Assembly (NCBI GenBank): GCA_021845985.1
Contig: JAJZES010000045.1
Coordinates: forward strand, 1-64,000
Length of the DNA: 64,000 nt
Origin: Pseudomonadota bacterium
GTDB taxonomy: Bacteria; Pseudomonadota; Alphaproteobacteria; Acetobacterales; Acetobacteraceae
Reading direction: 5' to 3'
Notes under the pieces: model-generated
Database searches by the model: none
What the model saw: the letters and a program-made list of their open reading frames with translations, nothing else
What the model was told of the DNA's origin: nothing
Made by a program: the position numbers and the translations under genes
In this document: positions 1 through 11,293 of the stretch, piece after piece
Numbering within the stretch: the stretch's first letter is position 1
Layout of the letters: each line of letters starts with the position of its first letter

Positions 1-705
1 GCCGCCGTGGTGCCGCCGCCGCCAGCGCCACCGCCGCCGCCGCCGCCGCAGGAGAACGCCGAATCGCTGGCCCCGGCGCCGCCGGTGGCGCCGCCGCTGC
101 CGACTCCGCCGCCGCCCCACCCGCCGGCCGCGGCGGCGCCGCAGCAATCGGCGCAGACGCTGCCGTTGCCGCCGATCCCGCTGCCGCCGCCGCCGGTGCC
201 GCCGCCGCCGGCGCCGCCAAGCCACACCAGCCAGCCCAACCCGACCAAGAACGCCGTGGCGGAAAGCACCGAGCTGAACAACACGCTGGAAAAGCTGCGC
301 GCGCTGCAGAAGCAGACCGAGCCGCCGAAAGCGCGCCCCAACCCGCTGCATGGCGGCGCGGCGAAGGCCGGCGGCAGCCCGACCGGCAACATCACCAGCC
401 AGCTCAGCGCCGAGCAGCGCGGCCAGATCGGCGACAAGGTGCGCGAATGCTGGACCAAGGACGAAGGCGCGCTCGACCTGGAGAAGATGACGGTGATGCT
501 GACGGTGACCACCGATGAAGCCGGCATTGCCCGCGACGCCGCGGTGGCGGCGGAAGATCGCGGCCGCCTCGACAGCGATCCGCGGTTTCGCGCGTTTGCT
601 GAACGGGCGGTGCGCGCCGTGCTCGACGCGCACTGCGCCAACCTGCCGCTGCCCAAGGACAAGCTCGGCCGCGTCAACGAGCTGACCTTCCGTTTCCGCC
701 CCTGA
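1..705 (+). CDS. tolA: TolA-like protein, C-terminal part (5' truncated)
   Basis: The frame is open from base 1, so the gene begins outside the window; the GTG at 7 is internal. What remains is a very proline-rich periplasmic spacer of about 75 residues, a polar helical stretch, and a C-terminal domain starting near residue 134 (LSAEQRGQIGDKVRECW). That domain has two cysteines about 62 residues apart, as expected for TolA domain III, which binds TolB and Pal across the periplasm. TolA links the inner-membrane TolQR motor to the Pal-peptidoglycan layer during cell constriction. tolB follows after 15 bases and pal and cpoB come next, which fixes the identity better than the low-complexity sequence does. 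A generic TonB-family protein is the alternative. Confidence 0.85.
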   Translation, partial: AAVVPPPPAPPPPPPPQENAESLAPAPPVAPPLPTPPPPHPPAAAAPQQSAQTLPLPPIPLPPPPVPPPPAPPSHTSQPNPTKNAVAESTELNNTLEKLRALQKQTEPPKARPNPLHGGAAKAGGSPTGNITSQLSAEQRGQIGDKVRECWTKDEGALDLEKMTVMLTVTTDEAGIARDAAVAAEDRGRLDSDPRFRAFAERAVRAVLDAHCANLPLPKDKLGRVNELTFRFRP

Positions 706-720
706 CCGCGAGAGGGTGCA

Positions 721-2124
721 ATGTTGAACCGATCGGATGCCTCCATGACCAATTTCTGCCTCGGCCGCCGTTCCCTGCTTGCCGCCGGTGCCACCTCGCT
801 GTTGGCGGTGCCGCTGCGCGGCGCCCTGGCGCAGACCGCGCCGGCCAACCCGGGGGCGCCGAGTGCGGTGATCGACGTCGATCGCGCCCGCGCGGCGCCG
901 ATCCCGATCGCCATTCCGGCGCTCAGCGGCGCCGGCGGCGACACCGAACGCCTCGGCCGCGACATCGCCGGGGTGATCACCAACAACCTGGCGCGCTCCG
1001 GCCTGTTCCGCCCGATCGACCAGGCGGGGTTCATCGTCAGCCCGACCGGCAATCCCGGCGATCTGCCGAACTTCCAGAACTGGAAGGCGGTCGGCGCCCA
1101 GGCGGTGGTGACCGGCAAGGTCGAGAGCGAGGGCGCCGACAAGGTGCGCGTCGAGTTCCGCCTGTGGGACGTGCTGCCGGGGACGCAGATCCAGGGCACC
1201 GCCTATACCACCACTTTGTCCAACTGGCGCCGCATCGCCCACATCATCAGCGACGTGATCTATGAGCGGCTGCTCGGCGAGAAGGGCTATTTCGATACCC
1301 GCATCGTGTACATCGCCGGCAGCGGCCCGCGCGACCGGCGCATCAAGCGGCTGGCGATCATGGACCAGGACGGCGAGAACAACCGCTTCCTGACCGACGG
1401 CACGTTCATGGCGCTGACCCCGCGATTCCATCCGACCAAGGATGAGATCGCCTTCATGAGCTATGCCAACGACCGGCCGCGCGTCTATCTGTTCGACCTC
1501 GGCACCGGGCGTCAGCAGGTGCTGGGTGATTTCCACGGCATTACGCTCTCGCCACGCTTCAGCCCGGATGGCTCGGGCGTCGTCATGGCGCAGACCGATG
1601 ATGCCGGCAGCAGCATCTATGCCGTCGATCTCGCCAGCCACCACAGCCGCCGGCTGACCGACAGCGGCGCCATCGACGTCTCTCCCTGCTACAGCCCGGA
1701 CGGCAGCCAGATCGTTTTCAACTCCGATCGTGACGGCGACCAGCAGCTCTATCTGATGGGCGCCGACGGTTCGGGCGTCAAACGGATCAGTTTCGGCAAG
1801 GGCCGCTATGCAACGCCGGTGTGGTCGCCGCGCGGCGATCTGGTGGCCTTTACCCGCATCAGCGGCGGGTTGTTTTCGATCGGCGTGATGCACCCCGATG
1901 GCAGCGGCGAGCGCATCCTGTCGGAAAGCTGGTACGTCGAAGGGCCGACCTTCGCGCCGAACGGCCGGGTGCTGATGTTCTGGCGCGAGACCCAGGGGGT
2001 CGGGCCGCGCGCCCGCGGCGCCACCGCGAAGCTCGTGTCGATCGACATCACCGGCTTCAACGAGCGTGAGGTGACAACCCCCACCGATGCCTCCGATCCC
2101 GCATGGTCGCCTCTGTTGTCGTAA
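721..2124 (+). CDS. tolB: Tol-Pal system beta-propeller protein TolB
   Basis: A 467-residue periplasmic protein, the usual TolB length. The N-terminus carries a signal peptide with a twin-arginine-like RRSLLAAG core ending near ALAQ. An N-terminal TolB domain (about residues 50-190) follows, then a six-bladed propeller with repeated D-G-S and P-x-(W/F)-S-P-D motifs. TolB binds Pal and is released by TolA. The ATG at 721 has GAGAGGG just upstream; the ATG at 745 would also keep the signal peptide. It sits 15 bases after tolA in the standard tol-pal order. Confidence 0.95.
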   Translation: MLNRSDASMTNFCLGRRSLLAAGATSLLAVPLRGALAQTAPANPGAPSAVIDVDRARAAPIPIAIPALSGAGGDTERLGRDIAGVITNNLARSGLFRPIDQAGFIVSPTGNPGDLPNFQNWKAVGAQAVVTGKVESEGADKVRVEFRLWDVLPGTQIQGTAYTTTLSNWRRIAHIISDVIYERLLGEKGYFDTRIVYIAGSGPRDRRIKRLAIMDQDGENNRFLTDGTFMALTPRFHPTKDEIAFMSYANDRPRVYLFDLGTGRQQVLGDFHGITLSPRFSPDGSGVVMAQTDDAGSSIYAVDLASHHSRRLTDSGAIDVSPCYSPDGSQIVFNSDRDGDQQLYLMGADGSGVKRISFGKGRYATPVWSPRGDLVAFTRISGGLFSIGVMHPDGSGERILSESWYVEGPTFAPNGRVLMFWRETQGVGPRARGATAKLVSIDITGFNEREVTTPTDASDPAWSPLLS

Positions 2125-2355
2125 GCCTTTCGATGCTACACGCCGCGTTGTGAACATGGACGGCATGTGAAGGAACGATGCATCCGGTTCTTGACCGCGT
2201 TCATTACGTCGGGCTAAGCGACGGCTGCCGGATCGTCCGCGCGGCGGGCGGCGCCGTCGCGGCATTCCGGCACAGCCGTCCAGTTCCACCCAGCAGCCCC
2301 GCGGGATGTCCCGGTGGTTGCGTCCGCTCGGATTTCTTCCAGGGAAGCACATGAA

Positions 2356-2853
2356 ATGAGCATCAAGACGATGGGAACCCTCAAACTGCTCGGCGCTCTG
2401 TCCGCCGTGGCGCTGCTCGCCGCCTGCGCCGACAAGCCGGCGACGACCGCCGCCGCCACCGGCACCGGCACCACCGCGATGGCGCCGTCGATCGTCCCGG
2501 GCAGCGAGGAAGATCTGGCGAAGAACGTCGGCGACCGGGTGTTCTTCACCTTCGACAAAGCCGCGCTGAGCAGCGACAGCAAGGCCACGCTGGACCGGCA
2601 GGCCGCATGGCTGACCAAGTATGCCAGCGTCAATGTGCAGATCGCCGGCAATTGCGACGAGCGCGGCACCGAGGAATACAACATCGCGCTCGGCCAGCGC
2701 CGCGCCAACGCCGCCCGCGACTATCTGGTCGCCAAGGGCGCCGCGTCGGCCCGCATCACCACCATCAGCTACGGCAAGGATCGCCCGAGCGTGATGGGCA
2801 GCGACGAGACCGCCTGGGCGAAGAACCGCAACGCCATTACTTCGGTGAAGTAA
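2356..2853 (+). CDS. pal: Peptidoglycan-associated lipoprotein Pal
   Basis: 165 residues from ATG 2356, chosen because AGGGAAG precedes it and a clean lipoprotein signal follows. The lipobox LLAAC makes Cys24 the lipidated residue. After an Ala/Thr-rich linker comes an OmpA-C peptidoglycan-binding domain, with the motif CDERGTEEYN near residue 99 and the conserved end SYGKDRP. Pal anchors the outer membrane to peptidoglycan and partners TolB. The gene is separated from tolB by 231 bases with no recognisable gene and may have its own promoter there. It is followed by a strong terminator-like hairpin. Confidence 0.96.
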   Translation: MSIKTMGTLKLLGALSAVALLAACADKPATTAAATGTGTTAMAPSIVPGSEEDLAKNVGDRVFFTFDKAALSSDSKATLDRQAAWLTKYASVNVQIAGNCDERGTEEYNIALGQRRANAARDYLVAKGAASARITTISYGKDRPSVMGSDETAWAKNRNAITSVK

Positions 2854-2897
2854 GGCGGCGCGATCCGCCGGACGCACGCCACCCGCGCTGGGTAGCA

Positions 2898-2921
2898 GTC
2901 GGCGGCCTTCGGGCCGCCGAC
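2898..2921 (+). terminator. Hairpin terminator after pal
   Basis: A perfect 10-base-pair stem (GTCGGCGGCC with GGCCGCCGAC) closed by a TTCG tetraloop, followed by a T-containing run (TTGCGTTTC). The UUCG loop makes the RNA hairpin especially stable. It lies 44 bases after the pal stop and before cpoB, so it may attenuate transcription between the two. Confidence 0.75.
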
Positions 2922-3001
2922 TTGCGTTTCCGACCATGTGTGTGTTGGTTTCCCGGCGCGCGGGTTAACACTGTGCGGCGCGCGGCGAGGGGATGAGAGC
3001 G

Positions 3002-3964
3002 ATGAAACTCCGGCTGGTAGTGGGTGTCCTGCTGGCGCTCGTGGCACTGGCGCCGCTGCGCGCGGTGGCGCAGGTCGAGACGCGCGAGGGCATCGCGCTG
3101 CAGAACCAGATCATGGACCTGCGCCGGCAACTCGACGCGATGCAGGCGGGCCGGCCGGCCGGCGGCTCGACGCTCGGCGGCTATCAGCCGACTCCGCTGG
3201 CACCGGCCGCGGCGGCGGCGGCGGCGCCGGGCGCGCTGGATGCGCAATTGCTCGACCGGGTGCAGCGCCTGGAAGACCAGATGCGCGAATTGCGCGGCCG
3301 GATCGACGACGCCGACAACACCCGGCAACGCCAGTTCGACGACCTGAACAAGAAACTGGATGATCTGTCGTTCAAGCTCGGCATGGCGCCGGCGGGGGCG
3401 GCGGCCGGGGCTGCCGCGGCCGGGCCAGGGGCGGCTGGAGCGGCGGGCGGAGCGGCGGGCGGAGCGGCGGCCGGTGGCGGCACTGGCACGCTCGGCAAGC
3501 TGCCGGCGGCCACCGCCACAGGCAGTGCCACGCCGACCGCGCTGGTGCCGCCGGCGGCCGCACCGCCGCCGCCGGGCAAGCGCACCGCCGAGTTGATCCT
3601 CCAGGAAGGCAACGCCGCCCTGGCCCGCCACGACTATGCCGCCGCCGAGATCGATGCCCGAGAGGTGCTCGCCAACAGCAAGAGTCCGCGCGCCTCGGAC
3701 GCGCAATTCCTGCTGGCGCAGACGCTCGCCGGCCGGCGCGACTACTCCGCCGCCGCGGTGGCCTTCGACGACGCCTATAACCGCAGCCATACCGGCAGCC
3801 ACGCGCAGGACAGTCTGCTCGGCCTCGCCAACGCCCTGGCGGCGATCAACGAGAAACGCGCCGCCTGCGCCACGCTCGACAAATTGCGCAGCGAGTTCCC
3901 GACGCCGCGCGCCGACCTGCGCGAGCCGATCGCGACGGCGCGCAAAACCGCCGCCTGCCACTGA
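3002..3964 (+). CDS. cpoB: Cell-division coordinator CpoB / YbgF
   Basis: 320 residues from ATG 3002. GAGGGG at 2987-2992 is well spaced for this start and too close for the ATG at 2993. The protein has a signal peptide, an N-terminal coiled coil (about residues 25-55 and 85-120) and a long Gly/Ala/Pro linker with a repeated GGAAGGA segment. A C-terminal TPR domain (about residues 195-320) contains repeated A-x-x-F/L alpha-hairpins. CpoB joins Tol-Pal activity to peptidoglycan synthesis at the septum. Its stop overlaps the inferred start of tilS. Confidence 0.92.
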   Translation: MKLRLVVGVLLALVALAPLRAVAQVETREGIALQNQIMDLRRQLDAMQAGRPAGGSTLGGYQPTPLAPAAAAAAAPGALDAQLLDRVQRLEDQMRELRGRIDDADNTRQRQFDDLNKKLDDLSFKLGMAPAGAAAGAAAAGPGAAGAAGGAAGGAAAGGGTGTLGKLPAATATGSATPTALVPPAAAPPPPGKRTAELILQEGNAALARHDYAAAEIDAREVLANSKSPRASDAQFLLAQTLAGRRDYSAAAVAFDDAYNRSHTGSHAQDSLLGLANALAAINEKRAACATLDKLRSEFPTPRADLREPIATARKTAACH

Positions 3965-5232
3965 ACGCCGCCGCGTTCGCGCTGCTGCTCGACCGGCTCG
4001 GCCCGTTCGAGCCGGCGCCGCGGCTGGCGGTCGCGGTCTCCGGCGGCGCCGATAGCATGGCGCTGGTGCTGCTCGCCGATGGCTGGGCGCGCGGGCGCGG
4101 CGGGCAGGTGGTCGGGCTGATCGTCGATCATGGACTGCGCGGCGAATCGGCCGCCGAGGCGGCGCTGACCCGGGCGCGGCTGGCGGCGCGCGGCATCGCC
4201 GCGCGGGTGCTGACGCTGCACGGGCTGCGGCGCGGACCCGCGCTCGCCGCCCGCGCCCGCGCCGCGCGCTACGCCGCGCTCGACGCCGCCTGCGCCGAGG
4301 CCGGCATCCTGCATTTGCTGCTCGGCCACCATGCCGCCGATCAGGCCGAGACGGTGGCCATGCGGCGCCAGCGCGGCAGCGGCCCGGCCGGGCTGGCCGC
4401 CATGCCGGCACTGGTCGAGACGGCGCGGCTGCGGCTGCTGCGGCCGCTGCTGACGGTGCCACCGGTAATGCTGCGCCGGCTGCTGCTGGCGCAGGGCGTC
4501 GGCTGGGTCGAAGACCCGTCGAACGCCGACCCGACGACGCTGCGGGCACAGTTGCGGGCGGCGCATGACGATCCCGATGGCACCGGCGCGGCGGTGCAAT
4601 CCGCCGTCGCCGCGAGTCTGGCGCGCGGCAGCGAGCGGGGCGCCGGCGAATGGCTGAGCGCGGCGCGGCTGGCGGCGCGGCTGCGGCTCTATCCGCAGGG
4701 CTATGCGCTGCTGATGCCGGGCGATCTGCCGGCGGCGGCGCTGGGGCCGCTGCTGCGTCTGCTCGCCGGCGCCGACTGGGCGCCGGCGCCACGGCAGCTC
4801 GTCGGCAGGCTGCACGCGGCGACGCTCGGCGGCGTGCGCATTCTGCCGGCCGGGCGGCTGCTGCCGGGCGGCTGGCTGCTGGTGCGCGAGGCGGCGGCCC
4901 TGGGGCCGCCGGTGCCGGCGCGGCGCGGCGCCGTCTGGGACCGCCGTTTCCGCCTCGTCGCCGATGCCCCCGGCTGCATGCTCGGGGCGCTCGGCCCGGC
5001 CGCCGCCGGGCTGCGCCGGAAGGCGCCCTGGCCGGCCGCGGTGCTGATGACGCTGCCGGCGCTGTGGCGCGACGGAGTGCTGGCCTCGGTGCCGCATCTG
5101 GGCTATGGTGAGGCGTGCGCAGTTCCGCTGTTCTCTCCGCCAGCGCCGCTCGCCGGCGCCCCGTTTCGGTCGGGTTTCGTAGTCCGCGGGTACGGATGGG
5201 GATGCCAACCGCCGGGCGACACCCTATGTTGA
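3961..5232 (+). CDS. tilS: tRNA(Ile)-lysidine synthase, apparently with a CTG start
   Basis: The PP-loop motif SGGADSMAL marks the ATP-pyrophosphatase that converts C34 of the AUA-reading tRNA-Ile to lysidine. The first in-frame ATG (4057) lies inside that motif, so it cannot be the start. Upstream the frame is open back to a stop at 3778 with no ATG, GTG or TTG. Codons from 3961 (CTG) encode LNAAAFALLLDRLGPF followed by RLAVAVSGG, the expected TilS N-terminus. CTG 3961 overlaps the cpoB stop as CTGA, mimicking the ATGA couplings elsewhere in this window. From there the protein is 423 residues, a normal length. The C-terminal end PALWRDGVLASVPHLG is typical. Start inferred, function clear. 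Confidence 0.9.
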   Translation: MNAAAFALLLDRLGPFEPAPRLAVAVSGGADSMALVLLADGWARGRGGQVVGLIVDHGLRGESAAEAALTRARLAARGIAARVLTLHGLRRGPALAARARAARYAALDAACAEAGILHLLLGHHAADQAETVAMRRQRGSGPAGLAAMPALVETARLRLLRPLLTVPPVMLRRLLLAQGVGWVEDPSNADPTTLRAQLRAAHDDPDGTGAAVQSAVAASLARGSERGAGEWLSAARLAARLRLYPQGYALLMPGDLPAAALGPLLRLLAGADWAPAPRQLVGRLHAATLGGVRILPAGRLLPGGWLLVREAAALGPPVPARRGAVWDRRFRLVADAPGCMLGALGPAAAGLRRKAPWPAAVLMTLPALWRDGVLASVPHLGYGEACAVPLFSPPAPLAGAPFRSGFVVRGYGWGCQPPGDTLC

Positions 5233-5404
5233 ATTTCAAGTGGACAGCCGAGGGCGATGCGGGCCGTTGGGGCAACGCGGTCGCCGACGCTCGACACTGG
5301 CGCCGGAACGGCGTCGGATGCCATGATGCGGCGTCGGATCGGGCAGCAGCCCGGTGCGGCGCACCGCGAAGGGACTGAACGGCCGAGGTCGGCCAGGGAT
5401 CAAG

Positions 5405-7327
<1,923 letters not shown>

Positions 7328-7345
7328 CGCGGGCGACCGGTCAGG

Positions 7346-8200
7346 ATGCAGCCGGCCGCAGAAGCGCCGCCGGCCTGGGCCGGTCTGCCCGCGGACCGGC
7401 CGGCGGTCATGGGCATCGTCAACGTCACCCCCGACAGTTTCAGCGATGCCGGCCGGCATGCCGGGCATGCCAGCGCCATCGAGGCCGGATTATCCATGCT
7501 GGCGCAGGGTGCCGACCTGCTCGACATCGGCGGCGAGAGCACCCGGCCCGGCGCCGCGATGGTGCCGGCCGAGGCGGAGCAGGCGCGCATCCTGCCGGTG
7601 ATCCGGGCGCTCGCCGCGACCGGCGCGGCGATCTCGGTCGATACGCGCAATGCCGCGACCATGCGCGCGGCGCTTGATGCCGGGGCGCGCGTGGTCAACG
7701 ATGTCTCGGCGCTGACCCACGATCCGGCGGCGGCGGCGCTGATCGCGGCGCGCCGCTGCCCGGTGCTGCTGATGCATATGCGCGGCACGCCGCAGACCAT
7801 GCAGGCGCTCACCGACTACGCCGATGTCGTCGCCGAGGTGGCCGGCGAGCTGGCGGCGCGGCTGGCGGCGGCGGTGCGCGCCGGCATCGACCCGGCGATG
7901 ATCGCGCTCGACCCCGGCATCGGTTTCGCCAAAACCACCGCCGGCAACGTGACGCTGCTGGCGCGACTCGCCGAGCTGCGGACGCTCGGCCGGCCGCTGG
8001 TCGTCGGCGTGTCGCGCAAGGCGTTCATCGGTAGCCTGTCAGGCGAGACGGACGCGCTGCGGCGGGTACCCGGCTCGATCGCCGCCGGCCTCGCCGCGCT
8101 GCTCGGCGGCGCCAGCGTGCTGCGCGTGCACGATGTCGCCGAGACGGTGCAGGCGGTGCGCGTTTGGCAGGCGATCCGGCAGCAGATACGGTACAATTGA
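7346..8200 (+). CDS. folP: Dihydropteroate synthase
   Basis: A 284-residue TIM-barrel enzyme that joins p-aminobenzoate to the pterin diphosphate in folate synthesis. The signature [15 protein letters not shown] lies near residue 22, and the second DHPS signature [15 protein letters not shown] near residue 55. The C-terminal SRKAFIG loop, a known phosphate/sulfonamide-binding element, is present. It begins 18 bases after ftsH, an order shared by many alphaproteobacteria. Confidence 0.97.
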   Translation: MQPAAEAPPAWAGLPADRPAVMGIVNVTPDSFSDAGRHAGHASAIEAGLSMLAQGADLLDIGGESTRPGAAMVPAEAEQARILPVIRALAATGAAISVDTRNAATMRAALDAGARVVNDVSALTHDPAAAALIAARRCPVLLMHMRGTPQTMQALTDYADVVAEVAGELAARLAAAVRAGIDPAMIALDPGIGFAKTTAGNVTLLARLAELRTLGRPLVVGVSRKAFIGSLSGETDALRRVPGSIAAGLAALLGGASVLRVHDVAETVQAVRVWQAIRQQIRYN

Positions 8201-8258
8201 ACACCTCCTGGCAACCTGCACGCGCTACCCTGCGCCGCTGCGCATCCTGGGAAATCTG

Positions 8259-9629
8259 ATGTCCCCGACACGACGCCTGTTCGGCACCGACGGCATCCGC
8301 GGCACCGCCAACACCGAGCCGATGACCGCCGAGATGGCGCTGCGCCTCGGGCAGGCGGCCGGGCTGCTGTTCACCCGCGGCGCCCATCGCCACCGCGTCG
8401 TCATCGGCAAGGATACGCGGCTGTCCGGCTATATGCTGGAACCGGCGTTGACCGCCGGGTTCATCGGCGCCGGGATGGACGTGGTGCTGGTCGGCCCGCT
8501 GCCGACGCCGGCCATTGCCATGCTGACGCGCAGCCTGCGCGCCGATCTCGGCGTCATGCTGTCGGCCAGCCACAACCCGTTCGAGGATAACGGGATCAAG
8601 CTGTTCGGCCCGGACGGGTTCAAACTGTCGGACGCGACCGAGGTGGAGATCGAGGCGCTGATGGACTCCGACCTCAGCCGCCGTCTCGCCGCCCCCGGCA
8701 AGCTCGGCCGCGCCTCGCGCCTGGACGACGCCGCCGGCCGCTATATCGAGGCGGCGAAAGCCTCCTTTCCGCGCGGCCTCCGACTCGACGGGCTGCGCAT
8801 CGTCGTCGATTGCGCCAACGGTGCCGCCTACCGCGTCGCGCCGACGGTGCTGTGGGAACTCGGCGCCGACGTCATCCCGCTCGGCGTCGCGCCGGACGGT
8901 TTCAACATCAACCGCGACTGCGGCTCGACCGTGCCGGGCGCGATGTGTGCGGAGGTGCGCCGCCACGGCGCCGATCTCGGCCTGGCGCTGGACGGCGATG
9001 CCGACCGGCTGATCCTGTCCGACGAGACCGGAACCGTCGTCGATGGCGACCAGATCCTGGCGCTGATCGCCCGATCCTGGGGCGAGTCCGGCCGGCTGAC
9101 CGGCGGCGGCGTGGTGGCGACGGTGATGTCCAATCTCGGGCTGGAGCGGTTTCTCGGCGCCCGTGGCCTGACCCTGCACCGCACCCGCGTCGGCGACCGC
9201 TATGTGGTCGAGCAGATGCGCGCCGCCGGGGTCAATGTCGGCGGCGAGCAATCCGGCCACATGATCCTGGCCGACTATGCCACCACCGGCGACGGGCTGC
9301 TGGCGGCGCTGCAGGTGTTGGCCGTGCTGGTCGAGCAGGCACGGCCGGCGAGCGCGGTGCTGCGCCTGTTCACGCCGCTGCCGCAGGTGCTGCGCAGCGT
9401 GCGCTTCCGTGGCGCGGCCCCGCTTGCGGTGCCGTCGGTGCGCGCGGCGATGGCGGAGGCGGAGGCGGAACTGGCCGGCACCGGCCGGCTGCTGATCCGC
9501 GCCAGCGGCACCGAGCCGGTGGTGCGGGTGATGGCCGAGGGCGAGGATGCGGCGATGGTCGAGCGCGTCGTCACCTCGCTGTGCGACCGCATTGCCGAGG
9601 TGGCGCGGCAGGACGCCGACGCTGCCTGA
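8259..9629 (+). CDS. glmM: Phosphoglucosamine mutase
   Basis: 456 residues from ATG 8259; an upstream in-frame extension overlaps folP and has no conserved sequence. GlmM interconverts glucosamine-6-P and glucosamine-1-P for UDP-GlcNAc, peptidoglycan and LPS. Visible motifs are the N-terminal LFGTDGIRG, the phosphoserine loop SASHNP with active Ser near 104, the metal loop DGDADR near 245-250, the sugar-binding GGEQSGH, and the phosphate-binding RASGTEP near the end. Confidence 0.97.
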   Translation: MSPTRRLFGTDGIRGTANTEPMTAEMALRLGQAAGLLFTRGAHRHRVVIGKDTRLSGYMLEPALTAGFIGAGMDVVLVGPLPTPAIAMLTRSLRADLGVMLSASHNPFEDNGIKLFGPDGFKLSDATEVEIEALMDSDLSRRLAAPGKLGRASRLDDAAGRYIEAAKASFPRGLRLDGLRIVVDCANGAAYRVAPTVLWELGADVIPLGVAPDGFNINRDCGSTVPGAMCAEVRRHGADLGLALDGDADRLILSDETGTVVDGDQILALIARSWGESGRLTGGGVVATVMSNLGLERFLGARGLTLHRTRVGDRYVVEQMRAAGVNVGGEQSGHMILADYATTGDGLLAALQVLAVLVEQARPASAVLRLFTPLPQVLRSVRFRGAAPLAVPSVRAAMAEAEAELAGTGRLLIRASGTEPVVRVMAEGEDAAMVERVVTSLCDRIAEVARQDADAA

Positions 9630-9642
9630 GCCGCGCGGCGTG

Positions 9643-10425
9643 ATGCGCGGTCGCGTGCTGGTCATCGCCGGATCGGATTCCGGTGGCGGGGCAGGGATTC
9701 AGGCGGACATCAAGACCATCGCCGCGCTCGGCGGCTACGCCATGACCGCGGTGACCGCGGTGACGGCGCAGGATACGCGCGGCGTGCAGGGCATCTGGCC
9801 AATGCCGGCGGCGGCGGTGCAGGCGCAGATGCGCTGCGTGCTCGACGACATCGGCGCGGATGCGGTCAAGACCGGCATGCTCGGCGATGCGGCGGCGGTC
9901 GCCGCGGTGTGCGAGGTGCTGGAAGCCCAGCCGGCGCGGCTGCCGCTGGTGGTCGATCCGGTGATGATCGCCAAGGGCGGCGCGGCGCTGATGGCCGGCG
10001 CGGCGCTGGCGATGCTCAAGCGCCGGCTGCTGCCGCTCGCCACGCTGCTGACCCCGAATGTGCCGGAGGCCGAGGTACTGAGCGGCCTCGCCATCACCGA
10101 TGAGGCGGCGATGTGGCATGCCGCCGAGGCGCTGCTGACCCTCGGCGTGCCGGCGGTGCTGCTCAAGGGCGGCCATCTGCCGGGCGAGGAGGTGACCGAC
10201 CTGCTGGCAACCGAGTCAGGCGTGACCATCCTGCGCGCCCGCCGCATCGCCACGCGCCACACCCATGGCACCGGCTGCACGCTGGCCAGCGGCGTCGCCG
10301 CCGGTCTGGCGCAGGGCATGGCGCTGGCGCCGGCGGTGGAGCGGGCGCGCGCCTATGTGCTGCGGGCGATTGCCGCGGCGCCAGGGTTCGGCGCCGGCCA
10401 CGGGCCGCTCAACCACTCGGTCTGA
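9643..10425 (+). CDS. thiD: Hydroxymethylpyrimidine / phosphomethylpyrimidine kinase
   Basis: 260 residues of the ribokinase fold. The N-terminus has IAGSDSGGGAGIQADIK; the anion-hole and catalytic region HTHGTGCTLASG is near residue 205. It phosphorylates HMP and HMP-P in thiamine synthesis. ATG 9643 follows an in-frame GTG at 9640; either may be used. It begins 13 bases after glmM. Its last 17 bases overlap the 3' end of the convergent epimerase gene. Confidence 0.94.
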   Translation: MRGRVLVIAGSDSGGGAGIQADIKTIAALGGYAMTAVTAVTAQDTRGVQGIWPMPAAAVQAQMRCVLDDIGADAVKTGMLGDAAAVAAVCEVLEAQPARLPLVVDPVMIAKGGAALMAGAALAMLKRRLLPLATLLTPNVPEAEVLSGLAITDEAAMWHAAEALLTLGVPAVLLKGGHLPGEEVTDLLATESGVTILRARRIATRHTHGTGCTLASGVAAGLAQGMALAPAVERARAYVLRAIAAAPGFGAGHGPLNHSV

Positions 10426-11293
10426 GGCGCAGCGTCATCGCGGCGGTGGCGCTGCCGCCGGGCGGGATCAGCAGCAATCCGGGCTTGTCGATGAACTCGC
10501 CGGCGAATCCGACCGGATCGGCGAAGCCGCGCCACGGCTCGATGCACAGGAAGTCGCCGCCGGCCCGGCTCCACAGGCCGAGTTCACGAAACCCCTGCCA
10601 CGCCACCTCGATCGCCGGGCCGACCGGCGCGGCGAAGCGCAGCGCGTTGCCGGCCGGCTGGTCCAGGATGATCGCGTCGGCGGCGAACAGGCTCTCATCG
10701 AGCGCCAGCGTGCGCCCGCTGATCGGCGAGGCGACCGGCTCGGCCAGCAGCAGCCCGCCGGACAGGCGGCGGATTGGCGCCGGCTGGTCGGCGGCGAAGT
10801 GCAGCGCATGGTCGGATTTGGCAATGCCGGGACGCAGCGGCCAGCGGAAGGCCGGATGCGCCCCCATCGCCGCCGGCAGCACCGTCGCGTCCGGGTTGTC
10901 GAGGGTGAAGGTCATGCGCAGGGCGGCGTCGGCCACCGCATAGGCGATGCGGAACCGGAAGCCGAACGGATAGACCGCCCGCGTCGCCGCCGAGTCGCAG
11001 AGTTCGAGCGTACAGCGCGCCGGCCCGCGCTCCACCCAGACGAAGCGCATGTCGCGGGCAAACCCGTGCTGGCCGAGCCGGTAGCTGCGTCCGCCATGGC
11101 GCAGCGTGTCGCCGGCCAGCCGCCCGACGATCGGGAACAGCACCGGCGCATGCCGCGGCCAGGGCGGCGCCGCCGGCCACAGATAGTCTTGACCGGTGCC
11201 GTCGCGGAGCGCGCAGAGTTCCGCCCCGTCGGCGCTGATCTCGGCGGCAATGCCCTGCGCGGCAATGCCGTGCCGGTCCACCTGCGCGGTCAT
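10409..11293 (-). CDS. Aldose 1-epimerase family protein
   Basis: 294 residues of the galactose-mutarotase fold. The conserved HGFARD motif carries one catalytic histidine, AHPAFRWPL is the second substrate-binding block, and IEPWRGFADP near the C-terminus carries the expected catalytic glutamate. The sugar is not readable from sequence; relatives act on hexose or hexose-6-phosphate anomers. Its ATG overlaps the stop of the RND gene (ATGA), so the two are co-translated, though no functional link is obvious. The 3' end overlaps thiD by 17 bases. Confidence 0.82.
   Translation of the reverse strand: MTAQVDRHGIAAQGIAAEISADGAELCALRDGTGQDYLWPAAPPWPRHAPVLFPIVGRLAGDTLRHGGRSYRLGQHGFARDMRFVWVERGPARCTLELCDSAATRAVYPFGFRFRIAYAVADAALRMTFTLDNPDATVLPAAMGAHPAFRWPLRPGIAKSDHALHFAADQPAPIRRLSGGLLLAEPVASPISGRTLALDESLFAADAIILDQPAGNALRFAAPVGPAIEVAWQGFRELGLWSRAGGDFLCIEPWRGFADPVGFAGEFIDKPGLLLIPPGGSATAAMTLRLRPSG

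Noticed and set aside
8025-9665. A long minus-strand frame opposite folP and glmM
   Set aside because: glmM and folP carry their catalytic motifs on the plus strand; the opposite frame is a shadow.
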